The notes under the pieces: model-generated
Seen by the model: the letters and a program-made list of their open reading frames with translations, nothing else
Database searches by the model: none
Told to the model about the DNA's origin: nothing
Position numbers and translations under genes: made by a program
Part shown: one piece after another, positions 8,362-15,533 of the stretch
How the letters are laid out: each line of letters opens with the position of its first letter
Position numbering within the stretch: the stretch's first letter is position 1
IMG/VR virus record: IMGVR_UViG_3300034198_020997
Location: 1 to 20,758 of that record
Reading direction: 5' to 3' (one strand)
DNA from: a virus
Length of the DNA stretch: 20,758 bases

Positions 8362-9191
8362 ACCCTATTCCTCATTTAGAGTGGCGTAATCTTAACTCTA
8401 ATAGAAACTATCCGTTTATGGATAGCAGCAGTCTTATTTTTGATGGCGGGTTTATCCCGCAGAGCTGGATAGTAGATGCTCGCATTTATGCACGTGGAAA
8501 CTACTCTGAGGAGCAGCCTTGCTATATCAGCAAGATGGTGAGAACAAATACACTGGTCGCTCTTGAGATATCTACAAGTTCTGGATTTGTTTTGGGCGAG
8601 GCTATAATTAAGTTTGGAGAGACAAAAGACATAATATCTGTCTTTGATGGCAGCGTCCTAGCCGGATGTCTAGTCATTGATCCAGCTAGGAGTTCACTGC
8701 TGCAATCTGTAGACGAAGGAGAGTACTCCTTGACGGCAGACTCTGCTACGTTTCTACCTGCTGTCTGTGAATACCTGCCTGAGACGCAAGTTCAATCTAT
8801 CAATAATAAGTCTGCAAATGTGACGCTTACAGGTAATGAAGGAATTAAAGTAGAAAGACTTAATAGTACTACTATTAAAATTAGCATCTTAGGCGACCCA
8901 CACTTTACTAGATACGAGTGTGTAGTAGATTCCGCCTCTGCGCCAGCTGAAGTGCTCGATCTAAACGGAGTGTTTCTTAAAAATTTAACAATCGTACACT
9001 ACGTTAAATCTGCGGCTGGAACATTGCTGGGACCCTTTGTAAGCAAGCTAAAACAAAAGCCAGACGGCTCTGTTGTACTGGCCCTCAAGACAAAAGAGTT
9101 TGAAGTAGGTAGTTCTGAGCCAGACATGCGTCCGGCTTTCAGAATAACCACCGAAGTTAATTCTCTCGTATTCAGCATGGCAGGCGGATGA
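8358..9191 (+). CDS. RNYP-family virion protein, GTG start (277 aa)
   Basis: The GTG start overlaps the upstream TGA by four bases (GTGA) and has AGGAG eight bases upstream, which decides it over any later ATG. Residues 8-20 (EWRNLNSNRNYPF) are the clearest copy of the family motif. One core module lies at about 145-178 (VQSINNKSANVTLTGNEGIK, then a strand TTIKISIL). The remainder is short beta strands with only a few cysteines, and the long C-terminal domain seen in the larger paralogues is absent. It stops one base before the next gene's start. It is most likely a minimal member of the fibre/decoration family. Confidence 0.82.
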   Translation: MNPIPHLEWRNLNSNRNYPFMDSSSLIFDGGFIPQSWIVDARIYARGNYSEEQPCYISKMVRTNTLVALEISTSSGFVLGEAIIKFGETKDIISVFDGSVLAGCLVIDPARSSLLQSVDEGEYSLTADSATFLPAVCEYLPETQVQSINNKSANVTLTGNEGIKVERLNSTTIKISILGDPHFTRYECVVDSASAPAEVLDLNGVFLKNLTIVHYVKSAAGTLLGPFVSKLKQKPDGSVVLALKTKEFEVGSSEPDMRPAFRITTEVNSLVFSMAGG

Positions 9192-9192
9192 C

Positions 9193-10122
9193 ATGTACAC
9201 TGCATTTAATCAAATAGCCTATCCGTTAGTCAACTTCAGCTCCGGTTCTACTGAGCAGGTTCGGGCTCTACGTTCTACTTTAGTAGACTTTAAGATATAC
9301 ATAGCAGGGGATAGTTTTTCTACCGTACCTAAAGTGACCTTGGTATCGCTGTATAAAGCTACAGGACAACCATTAAAGTTACTGCTAGAACTTAAGGTAG
9401 ACAGCATACTACTGGGTTCTACTATTCTTACTGTGGTTAACGACTCTTATGCTACGCAAGAGTTTGTACGCTATTACTTTGACTCAGACGACTGGCCTGT
9501 AGTATCTGGGTATAAAGTTGAAGGGTACATTTGTCTAAGCAATGCTCAAACTCTTTTTCAAACTTTTGCAGCAGAGCAGCCTATCGCTATAAATGTTGCC
9601 TTTGAGCCGAGTACAGTAGTGGCTCTAAGCAACCATAGAGTACATCAAATTACCTGCAGATCTGCCCAACCGCTTTTACAGCAGACGCCCACCGTTAGAT
9701 ACAATGCGGAGTCTTTGCCAGTTATGGGGGATGTTAAGTTAGTAGCAGGTAATAACTGCACTATATCTGTGCTTCCAGCTACAAAGACAATCATTGTTGG
9801 AGCACAGCAAGGAGCTAACGACTCCGGCGATGAGCTATGCGGAGTCTGGTCTGAGAAAGTAAGTCCAAAAGACATTCTCTGCGATGAGGCAATTTACAGC
9901 ATTTCTGGCGTAGATCCTGATAGCAATGGAAACATTGACATCAAAGCCGAAACCCCGTTAGTTGTAAGTTCTCTTACAGAAACAGAGTTAGCACGAGTAG
10001 CCCCTGCGTTTATCCCCATTGTAAGTCAATTTCCAGATATAATACGCTTTATCTACGTAGGTCTACCTCAGTCGGCCGGTAATGCTAGCGTGTTTAATTG
10101 TGATACTCAAGGAACGCCATGA
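9193..10122 (+). CDS. Divergent member of the same virion family (309 aa)
   Basis: The N-terminus keeps only a weak version of the motif (AFNQIAYPLVNF). Two core modules are visible: residues 168-203 (YNAESLPVMGDVKLVAGNN, then ATKTIIVGA) and 234-258 (IYSISGVDPDSNGNIDIKAE). The first 140 residues form hydrophobic beta stretches similar in spacing to the N-terminal domains of its neighbours. GGCGGA sits upstream of the ATG, and the upstream stop is one base away. The stop overlaps the following start as ATGA. I assign it to the group from modules and position rather than from overall similarity. An alternative reading is an independent virion protein that shares only the hairpin module. Confidence 0.78.
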   Translation: MYTAFNQIAYPLVNFSSGSTEQVRALRSTLVDFKIYIAGDSFSTVPKVTLVSLYKATGQPLKLLLELKVDSILLGSTILTVVNDSYATQEFVRYYFDSDDWPVVSGYKVEGYICLSNAQTLFQTFAAEQPIAINVAFEPSTVVALSNHRVHQITCRSAQPLLQQTPTVRYNAESLPVMGDVKLVAGNNCTISVLPATKTIIVGAQQGANDSGDELCGVWSEKVSPKDILCDEAIYSISGVDPDSNGNIDIKAETPLVVSSLTETELARVAPAFIPIVSQFPDIIRFIYVGLPQSAGNASVFNCDTQGTP

Positions 10123-11249
10123 GTCTAGATCGATGCATTCCTATCCCGCCTGTAACCGGTCCTGGTTGCATCCTACCTACAGGAACCGCAAACTGCAATA
10201 GTGCGCAGGTACCTACAGGTATATGTCCGCCACCCATTGATCCAGGTCCTGATGGGCCTAAATGCGTTAATGATAACGCAAGACGCCCCTGGCCAACACC
10301 TCCCCCTGCGGAAATAGGATGTAATCCTGTAAGTTTACAAGTAACAAACGAGCCTACTGAAGAAGATGATCCAGACCAAACAATTAGGCTTGAAGGTTCA
10401 ATTACATACATCTCTGGAGATGCATGTTTACCCCAGGTGAATCTTAATCTTGTAGTGCCGCCTAACATTGCATCAGGTGGAGGATCCCCAAGTCTAAGCG
10501 GATTCGGCTATACCCAGTATGGCGGCTGTGTCCGAGTAGGTCCGGTTCAAAATGCAAAATACGCCACTCCGCAAGACTTCTTTAGCAACGAACCAGGAGC
10601 TGCCTCTTTTGTAACTAAACCTATAGCGCAAATGAACCAGCTTGGAAATTGCGACGAGTTTTGCGAAGCTCGAGCTAAGTTTGGCTCTCAGGTTGCAAAA
10701 TTTAATTTAATAGGGCCTATACTTGCAGAAATAACGGGATTCTATCCTACTACTTACTCTTCTTCTAATGGAGTAAGTTTTGCCACTGGATGGCGATATA
10801 GTTGGACAAGATCTATATGCGTAATTGCCTCAAGTCAGTGCATTAACGCTTTTTGCGATGTGTCGTCTTGGACAGATTACGACGTAGGTATTGAGTATGG
10901 GGACGCTTGGAATAACAAAGAAAACGTTTATGGTTTTAGTTTTGGCGGCTTTCCCGGGTATTTAACTCCGGGTATAAATCTTCAAAAACAGGTAGAAAAA
11001 GGATTTAAACCTGTACCTGTAATGGCAGGTACTCAAGTACTTATGTATGGATTTGTTCCTTGGGGGCCAACAGCAGATGCTTGCGGCTGCCCTATAACTT
11101 GGTTCTTTAGCGAACAAGTAGCCTTTGACGGAGACTGCGAAGAAGCTACGGATACCGGTACTGCCGGAGTAACGTCTATGCTGCCTCAGAGAAACATAAC
11201 TTCAGCGGGAATGTTCTTCGGATCCCCAGAAAATGCCGATCGAGTTTAA
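10119..11249 (+). CDS. Pro/Cys-rich virion-type protein (376 aa)
   Basis: AAGGA lies six bases before an ATGA start. Residues 1-70 are dominated by Pro, Cys and Gly (RCIPIPPVTGPGC, then ICPPPIDPGPDGPKC and PTPPPAEIGC), like a rigid disulphide-pinned stalk. From about residue 75 a beta-type region (SLQVTNEP, then a VNLNLVVP strand) leads into a globular aromatic-rich domain with paired cysteines (CDEFC, CVIASSQC, CGC). I count 16 cysteines in all. No membrane segment or catalytic motif is seen. The last 17 bases overlap the next gene. Phage proteins with this composition are usually exposed fibres or decorations. No specific function can be given. Confidence 0.8.
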   Translation: MSLDRCIPIPPVTGPGCILPTGTANCNSAQVPTGICPPPIDPGPDGPKCVNDNARRPWPTPPPAEIGCNPVSLQVTNEPTEEDDPDQTIRLEGSITYISGDACLPQVNLNLVVPPNIASGGGSPSLSGFGYTQYGGCVRVGPVQNAKYATPQDFFSNEPGAASFVTKPIAQMNQLGNCDEFCEARAKFGSQVAKFNLIGPILAEITGFYPTTYSSSNGVSFATGWRYSWTRSICVIASSQCINAFCDVSSWTDYDVGIEYGDAWNNKENVYGFSFGGFPGYLTPGINLQKQVEKGFKPVPVMAGTQVLMYGFVPWGPTADACGCPITWFFSEQVAFDGDCEEATDTGTAGVTSMLPQRNITSAGMFFGSPENADRV

Positions 11250-11511
11250 CACAGTAATCCACAGATACTCTATTCAGTCTGGCGTAGTACCTACGGCAGC
11301 TGAATTATATCCTGGAGAGCTAGCTTTAAACTTAGCAGATGGCAAATTATTTACTCTAAATCCCGCAGGCACCGTAATTGATTTGACGGGAATTAACTCT
11401 CAGTTTAACCTAACCGGATCCCTTGATGGAGACTTATTAGTCTATAACTCCACAACAGGTAGATACGAAGCTACTAGAGCAAAAGATGTATTAGATGGAG
11501 GATCGTACTAA
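11233..11511 (+). CDS. Small protein with phage tail-fibre N-terminal motif (92 aa)
   Basis: Residues 19-42 (VPTAAELYPGELALNLADGK followed by LF) match a very common phage fibre signature, 'P-T-x-A-x-L-x-x-G-E-L-A-x-N-x-x-D-G-K-L-[FY]', found at the N-termini of tail fibres and related to the Mtd-type tropism-determinant N-terminal domain. A second fibre-like phrase, DGDLLVYNSTTGRYE (65-79), follows. Normally these precede a long shaft; here the protein ends after 92 residues, so this may be a detached attachment domain or a small connector. It overlaps the previous gene by 17 bases and shares one base with the next start (TAATG). Confidence 0.82.
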   Translation: MPIEFNTVIHRYSIQSGVVPTAAELYPGELALNLADGKLFTLNPAGTVIDLTGINSQFNLTGSLDGDLLVYNSTTGRYEATRAKDVLDGGSY

Positions 11512-11912
11512 TGAGTAACTTAACTACAAACTTTATAACTTCCATAGTGCGAGAATCTAATCAAGATCCGTACTATAGAGTACAAATAACCACAGGCATT
11601 ATAGGTACCTCCTCGGCGGCAGATGGAAACCTGCTGCTCATTAAAAGAAAGAAAACTTTAGATGGAGAGGTAGATGTATTCTACGGAATCGCTAAAGCTG
11701 TAGATTTTGCAACGTTTAGAAAAGCATCACCTAATGCTGGGCAAGACTTCTATAGAGCGCACACTTGGAATCTTGTTTTCTATAGCCAGGAGACTCTTGA
11801 CTCTGCTTTAAAGCTTATGAAGAGTCAGGTTGATATTTTAGCAGAAGACTTATCTATCCTTACTAAATACACTAATCAACGTTCAGAAAGCCACATCTCC
11901 CCATCCTTTTAA
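11511..11912 (+). CDS. Hypothetical protein of the virion operon (133 aa)
   Basis: A strong GGAGGA lies about nine bases before the ATG, inside the end of the previous gene (TAATG overlap). I do not recognise a family. The sequence suggests a small alpha/beta fold: strands around YRVQITTGII, LLLIKRKKT and VDVFYGIAKAV, then a C-terminal helix (ETLDSALKLMKSQVDILAEDL). There are no cysteines, which sets it apart from the Cys-rich genes on either side, and no membrane segment. It could be a small tail or baseplate protein or a chaperone for the neighbouring fibres. The context does not distinguish these. Confidence 0.75.
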   Translation: MSNLTTNFITSIVRESNQDPYYRVQITTGIIGTSSAADGNLLLIKRKKTLDGEVDVFYGIAKAVDFATFRKASPNAGQDFYRAHTWNLVFYSQETLDSALKLMKSQVDILAEDLSILTKYTNQRSESHISPSF

Positions 11913-11920
11913 GGTTTATT

Positions 11921-12205
11921 ATGAAGAAGTTCGCAATGACGTACGCCACGGTTCACGGCCTACTCAACAACGCAGAGGTACGAGCAATCAGCCCTGCCAT
12001 TAAGGCCGCCTACGACTCCATAGAGGCAAGCAGTGCCGGTCAGGGATGTTCTGCATGTGCTAAGAAAAAGAAAGCCAATGAGGCTATTACTCAGCTAATC
12101 TCTCAACTCCAAGGCGCATCAGAGTTAGAGTTAGATAGAATTAAAAAAGCATTAGGAGTAGAGACATTAGTGTTCTCTAATGGCCTTAGCTTTATAGAGA
12201 GATAA
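11921..12205 (+). CDS. Small Lys-rich protein with CxxC (94 aa)
   Basis: AAGG stands upstream of the ATG. The protein is mostly helical, with a central GCSACAKKKK stretch (Cys 43 and 46), and a second helix leading to an amphipathic segment (SELELDRIKKALGV). A single CxxC is not enough to claim a zinc site, though it could bind metal in a dimer or form a disulphide. The stop shares one base with the next start (TAATG), so its expression is coupled to the Cys-rich gene that follows. I do not know the function; an accessory role for the next protein is only a guess from coupling. Confidence 0.72.
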   Translation: MKKFAMTYATVHGLLNNAEVRAISPAIKAAYDSIEASSAGQGCSACAKKKKANEAITQLISQLQGASELELDRIKKALGVETLVFSNGLSFIER

Positions 12206-13266
12206 TGGGCAGTTATAACCCAGCTATTCCTTGCTGCTGCAATAAAGGCGGCCAAAACTTATGCTGTCTTGCTGTTACGTTAGAACAATCGTGCGAAACA
12301 GCGATTATAGATGAAGAAAACTGTACGGCAGCTAGTGGGCCAGTTCAAACTCTAACGTACTTTAAACAAATTAAAACTTGCGCTAGTTCCGAAGAATGCA
12401 ATTGCGAGATACTATCGACCCCAGAGAACACTGGAGGCTTTGGGCAAGAAGGTGGCGTTGGCGGATTTGGACAGCTTCCTCCTGGTACTAAGATTGTTGA
12501 CTGCTCTGCTACATACTATTCAGATATAAAATGTGACTCACCGGAAGCAGCAGAGGCATGTACCGGAGGAGACACTGTATGTATTAAATATAAATGTGGA
12601 CCTTGCCAGGCGGTAAAAGACGGCTGTGTGATAGTTGGTCCTGGAACCCCTTGCCCGCCTATTCCAGATTGTCCTCCTGATCCTTGTTGCGAACCACCTC
12701 CAACGCAGTTGTGTTGTTGTAGAGTTATAGATGACGGATGTATAGTCTCTGCAAATTGCACAACTTGCACAGAGGAAACTAGCTCAGGTACAGGTGCTAG
12801 CGGAGAAATATGCACATTTGTATCTGACTGCGAAGGGTGCAATTTAGACACAGGATTTCATATAACAACTCTATGTTGTCCTAGTTGCTACTATGTGGAT
12901 ACTGACGGAGACAATGTAGCTGATGTTTACCGAAATTTCTGCGTCTATTACGGCACAGACCCTCAACTAACAACCTGCTGTAACGACTGCAGGACTTATG
13001 ATCCTGTTACTGGAAATCTTACCTGTGAGACACAGGCTTGTATATCTCCTTGCGGATCTGGGGTAAATCCACCCACAATGTGCCCTTGCCCTATGGCGCC
13101 TACGGGATATAATTGTTATCCCTTAACTCAAACTACATTTAGATATGGAACTATTAATAATTCTGCCGAAGGTAATTTTATGTCGGGGATGGTATATGAT
13201 CCCGTGACAAAAACGTACAAGCAGAACCGTCTATTCTTATTTGGCTACGGCTACGATAAACTATGA
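12205..13266 (+). CDS. Extremely cysteine-rich protein (353 aa, 43 Cys)
   Basis: I count 43 cysteines, all between residues 10 and 304, including CCC at 10-12 and 170-172 and six CC pairs. Short units recur with the pattern C-x(2-3)-[QR]-[AV]-[VI]-x-DGC-[IV]-V at about 131-143 and 170-181, hinting at internal duplication. A Pro-rich hinge (CPPIPDCPPDPCCEPPP) lies between them. DTDGDNVADV at 232-241 resembles the calcium-binding loops of thrombospondin type-3 and dockerin-like repeats. The last 49 residues have no Cys and look like a folded beta cap. It has no N-terminal signal or anchor. Possible roles are a disulphide-rich fibre or adhesin, or a metal-binding protein. I favour a virion surface protein because of its place between fibre-type genes and a glycosyltransferase. 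Confidence 0.82.
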   Translation: MGSYNPAIPCCCNKGGQNLCCLAVTLEQSCETAIIDEENCTAASGPVQTLTYFKQIKTCASSEECNCEILSTPENTGGFGQEGGVGGFGQLPPGTKIVDCSATYYSDIKCDSPEAAEACTGGDTVCIKYKCGPCQAVKDGCVIVGPGTPCPPIPDCPPDPCCEPPPTQLCCCRVIDDGCIVSANCTTCTEETSSGTGASGEICTFVSDCEGCNLDTGFHITTLCCPSCYYVDTDGDNVADVYRNFCVYYGTDPQLTTCCNDCRTYDPVTGNLTCETQACISPCGSGVNPPTMCPCPMAPTGYNCYPLTQTTFRYGTINNSAEGNFMSGMVYDPVTKTYKQNRLFLFGYGYDKL

Positions 13267-14177
13267 AAGCAGTTCACTCTTTTAGATCAGACAAGCTCCG
13301 CCCATATCTTGATATGGTTGGAGGTCCAGAGCTACTGAAGCCAGCCATTTATATTATGGCATTGTCTGCTGCAACAATACGCAAACAGCACAAAGACTTT
13401 TTGTTTATTACCGATAAGCTGGGCAAAGAGTTAGCGGAAGCATGCAAACTGCCCTATACAGAAATTCAGTCTGTAGGGGAGGAATTTGATTCTCATCCGT
13501 GTTTTTGGGTGCATAGCAAAGTGCACGCTTATTCAAACATACACGAACCGTTTATTCACTACGACACAGATTTTTTTCTTTGGGATGCCTTACCGGCAAG
13601 TTTTTTAAATAACGACGTAGTGGCTTTTCACTCGGAAACTTTTGCTTGGGGTAAGTACGAAGAGTACAATAAAAATTTAGTTAACGCGGGATTTACCTTA
13701 CCGCCATTTACGCAGACTTATTGGACTAGCCGAATGCCTATTAATATGGCGCTGTTTGGCGGCAATGACTGGAAAGCAATAAATGAATACGGCAATACCC
13801 TGCAGCAATTTATAAAAGATAACCACGGATTTAACTACGCTACGGACGATCAAAGATTTGCTTTAGAGAAAAGCATTGCTCTGATTGAACAGCTTTGGGT
13901 TTCATACATTATTCAAGATAAGTTAAAAGTACCGATTGCTAGACTGCTTACAGAACGTAACGTCTTAGAGGGATCTGGAGACGCAAAGGTTACGCATCTA
14001 CATGGCTTTAAGCAGGAAGCAATGAAGTCTGGTAGGACTCAAGAACTCATATTTAAGCTAGAGTCTAAGTTGAATGAAGTTAACCCTGAGGTATATTCTG
14101 CGGTCCGTAAGTTCGTAACTTCCGGCGTAGATATTGATGCTATGGTTTTGGAGGCAACAAATGGTCAGAATTCCTAA
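13263..14177 (+). CDS. DUF6734-like putative glycosyltransferase (304 aa)
   Basis: The sequence follows the plan of GT-A-like glycosyltransferases grouped under DUF6734, as I remember that family. It opens with a beta-strand start (MKAVHSF), then a helix and a strand-like FLFITDKLGKELAEACKLPY. 'KVHAYSNIHEPFIHYDTDFF' (86-105) contains the candidate DxD metal/nucleotide-sugar motif, DTD at 101-103. 'PINMALFGGND' (159-169) matches the family's acceptor-side 'N-[AM]-x-[IL]-FGGND' phrase. A helical C-terminal region follows, as in the family. The start overlaps the Cys-rich gene's stop as ATGA. It probably transfers a sugar from a nucleotide donor in the cytoplasm. The acceptor is unknown; the adjacent virion proteins are the obvious candidates, host glycans the alternative. 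Confidence 0.75.
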   Translation: MKAVHSFRSDKLRPYLDMVGGPELLKPAIYIMALSAATIRKQHKDFLFITDKLGKELAEACKLPYTEIQSVGEEFDSHPCFWVHSKVHAYSNIHEPFIHYDTDFFLWDALPASFLNNDVVAFHSETFAWGKYEEYNKNLVNAGFTLPPFTQTYWTSRMPINMALFGGNDWKAINEYGNTLQQFIKDNHGFNYATDDQRFALEKSIALIEQLWVSYIIQDKLKVPIARLLTERNVLEGSGDAKVTHLHGFKQEAMKSGRTQELIFKLESKLNEVNPEVYSAVRKFVTSGVDIDAMVLEATNGQNS

Positions 14178-14427
14178 AGATAAAAAGCATGAACTTACGC
14201 AAGAAGGTCTTCGTGTCTTTGTGGAAGGTCCAGCGCAAATGGCGCTCACTTCACCTGAAGCTCAAAGGCTTGTTTATAATTACGTAAAAGAGGCAGGTCT
14301 TGCAGGCTATGGTATGAATAAATTTGTACCAGCAGATAGCAACGCTAGCTCGGAAGATCCTTATCCATATAAGGGTTACTGGTTGATGCTTTCCAATCAA
14401 TGGAATCAAAAGTCTGTTAATTTATGA
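14161..14427 (+). CDS. Hypothetical small protein (88 aa)
   Basis: I prefer the ATG at 14161 to an in-frame ATG at 14134 because GGAGG lies seven bases ahead of it, while the longer version would begin with an odd MMLWFWRQQ run and overlap the glycosyltransferase further. The start still overlaps the upstream gene by 17 bases. The protein is charged at its N-terminus (VRIPKDKKHELTQEG), helical in the middle (SPEAQRLVYNYVKEAGLAGYG) and ends in an aromatic stretch (YPYKGYWLMLSNQW). No domain is recognised. Its stop overlaps the next start as ATGA. Confidence 0.75.
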   Translation: MVRIPKDKKHELTQEGLRVFVEGPAQMALTSPEAQRLVYNYVKEAGLAGYGMNKFVPADSNASSEDPYPYKGYWLMLSNQWNQKSVNL

Positions 14428-14714
14428 GCACCTTATCAAAATCCGAAGAAAAGTTATTTATTAAAAAGCAAGACTGGGAGCCAAAGCTGCTACCCATCTG
14501 CGAAGCTTTAAAACTATCTGGATTTGATATCGCCACAATTGCAGACATTATGACGCAATTACAATTAGAAGTAGAAATACCTAAGAAGTTTTCTATTGTC
14601 AACAATCGGTATTTGGTGCATCGCCACGGCTTAGTATATGATTTACTGAAGGCTCAGGCACTACCCGAAGAACCTAACGAGCCTAAGAGAATGGCAGTAA
14701 TCTTTTGGCTGTGA
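14424..14714 (+). CDS. Hypothetical small helical protein (96 aa)
   Basis: The start overlaps the upstream stop as ATGA. Residues 15-50 read as a helix-turn-helix-like arrangement (LLPICEALKLSGFDIATIAD, then IMTQLQLEVEIP), but without a strong recognition-helix pattern, so I do not call it a DNA-binding protein. The C-terminus is mixed, with a VNNRYLVHRHGLVYDLL stretch. There are no cysteine clusters and no membrane segment. The function is unknown, and its position among small genes late in the virion run adds little. Confidence 0.72.
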   Translation: MSTLSKSEEKLFIKKQDWEPKLLPICEALKLSGFDIATIADIMTQLQLEVEIPKKFSIVNNRYLVHRHGLVYDLLKAQALPEEPNEPKRMAVIFWL

Positions 14715-14720
14715 GGCACC

Positions 14721-15020
14721 ATGAATATAAAGCTGCGCAACAATACGTGGAAGCTGGTTAAGACTGACCTAGGCTCAAGCGTAAGAGGCGAGATAGACCC
14801 TCCCTCGTATGTCAACAAGAGCATTAAGCTGTCTTCCCGGTTGCGCAAACAGAGCGAGATACTAGAGGTTTTTTTACATGAGTGCCTACATGGATGCTTT
14901 TGGGATCTAGATGAAGAGGCTATTGATAAAGCCGCCTACGATATTTCCAAAGCCCTATATAAGCTTGGCGCCAGGATAGAGACAGATAAACTCAAAACAA
15001 AAAGATCTAAGCCTAAATAA
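14721..15020 (+). CDS. HExxH zinc-metallopeptidase-like protein (99 aa)
   Basis: The motif HECLH at residues 53-57 sits in a helix (EILEVFLHECLHGCFW) and is followed by acidic DLDEEAID (62-69), which could supply the third, glutamate ligand. A second helix, AYDISKALYKLG, closes the fold. This layout matches small phage-encoded metallopeptidase-like proteins with a 'LHE-x-x-H ... [DE]-E-x-[IV]-[DE]' pattern, distantly like the ImmA/IrrE group. At 99 residues it is near the lower limit for a complete domain. GAGG precedes the ATG by about five bases. Substrate and activity are unknown; virion protein processing or cell-wall work are possible. The basic tail (KLKTKRSKPK) is a further feature. 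Confidence 0.72.
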   Translation: MNIKLRNNTWKLVKTDLGSSVRGEIDPPSYVNKSIKLSSRLRKQSEILEVFLHECLHGCFWDLDEEAIDKAAYDISKALYKLGARIETDKLKTKRSKPK

Positions 15021-15034
15021 GCCAAGGACATACA

Positions 15035-15193
15035 ATGGATATTGCTTTACTGGCGTTCTTTGCCCTTACAGTCGCATTAAATATAGCTGTGATTTTTGAC
15101 ATAATTTATGATATAGTAGTGGCACGATGTAAGAGAAAGTGCCCTCCTGTATCGGCAAGCATCACATTTGGCACACCTAGGAGCAGAAAGTAA
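15035..15193 (+). CDS. Small single-pass membrane protein (52 aa)
   Basis: A short ORF with AAGGA six bases before its ATG. It ends in TAA that shares a base with the next start (TAATG), the same coupling used elsewhere in the operon. Residues 3-30 are almost wholly hydrophobic (IALLAFFALTVALNIAVIF then DIIYDIVVA), one membrane helix. A basic RCKRKC patch follows immediately, and then a short polar tail ending in RSRK. By the positive-inside rule the tail would be cytoplasmic. It has no lipobox. Phage holins, spanins and superinfection-exclusion proteins can be this small, but nothing points to one of them. The gene is supported by RBS, coupling and composition. Confidence 0.68.
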   Translation: MDIALLAFFALTVALNIAVIFDIIYDIVVARCKRKCPPVSASITFGTPRSRK

Positions 15194-15525
15194 TGGCTGT
15201 AATTAACAATATCCAAGAAGTAGATGTAACTGTATCGTTTAAACTTAGCAGCGGAGTCGATGTTGCAGCTCGCAATATTGTTTGGAGCGTTTCAGACGCA
15301 GCGCTTATTGAAGTTGCTGTAAGCGTCGACAATGCCGCCAAGGCAGTCGTAGCGTCTAAGGGTCCAGTTGGCGTAGCTAAGGTCCTTGTGGCCGCAGAGT
15401 ACGCTACTGTTGACGCTGATGGCGTAGAAACCGTATTCCCAATCGGCGGTGAGGCAGAAGTAACCGTAACTGAGTCTGGCGTCGTTGTGGCAAACTTTGA
15501 ATTTGGCGAGCCCAGAAACCGCTGA
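15193..15525 (+). CDS. Ig-like domain virion protein (110 aa)
   Basis: AGGAG lies about nine bases ahead of the ATG. The whole protein is one beta-sandwich of the Big_2-like type common on phage capsids and tails. It contains VTVSFKLSSG, then IVWSVSDAALIEVAV, the 'VVASKGPVGVAKVLVAAEY' strand pair with its central Gly-Pro-x-Gly, and a last EAEVTVTESG strand. Ala and Val are very frequent and there is no cysteine. Such small stand-alone Ig proteins usually decorate the capsid or tail and bind cell-surface sugars weakly. It is the last gene of the plus-strand run, followed by a structured region and a terminator. A decoration role is inferred from the fold. Confidence 0.78.
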   Translation: MAVINNIQEVDVTVSFKLSSGVDVAARNIVWSVSDAALIEVAVSVDNAAKAVVASKGPVGVAKVLVAAEYATVDADGVETVFPIGGEAEVTVTESGVVVANFEFGEPRNR

Positions 15526-15533
15526 TATACTAA

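Noticed and set aside
10094-10468. Minus-strand ORF of 124 codons
   Set aside because: It lies opposite the Pro/Cys-rich gene, whose Pro/Gly codons read as open frame on the other strand; it has no RBS and no operon context.
12516-12851. Minus-strand ORF of 111 codons
   Set aside because: It is a shadow of the Cys-rich gene; Cys and Pro codons explain its openness.
13565-13585. Poly-T run in the glycosyltransferase as a frameshift site
   Set aside because: The frame continues intact through the DTD motif to a full-length product, and no alternative product or downstream pseudoknot is evident.
14134-14160. Nine-residue upstream extension of the 88-residue protein
   Set aside because: GGAGG is placed correctly only for the later ATG, and the extension (MMLWFWRQQ) looks like a frame shadow.
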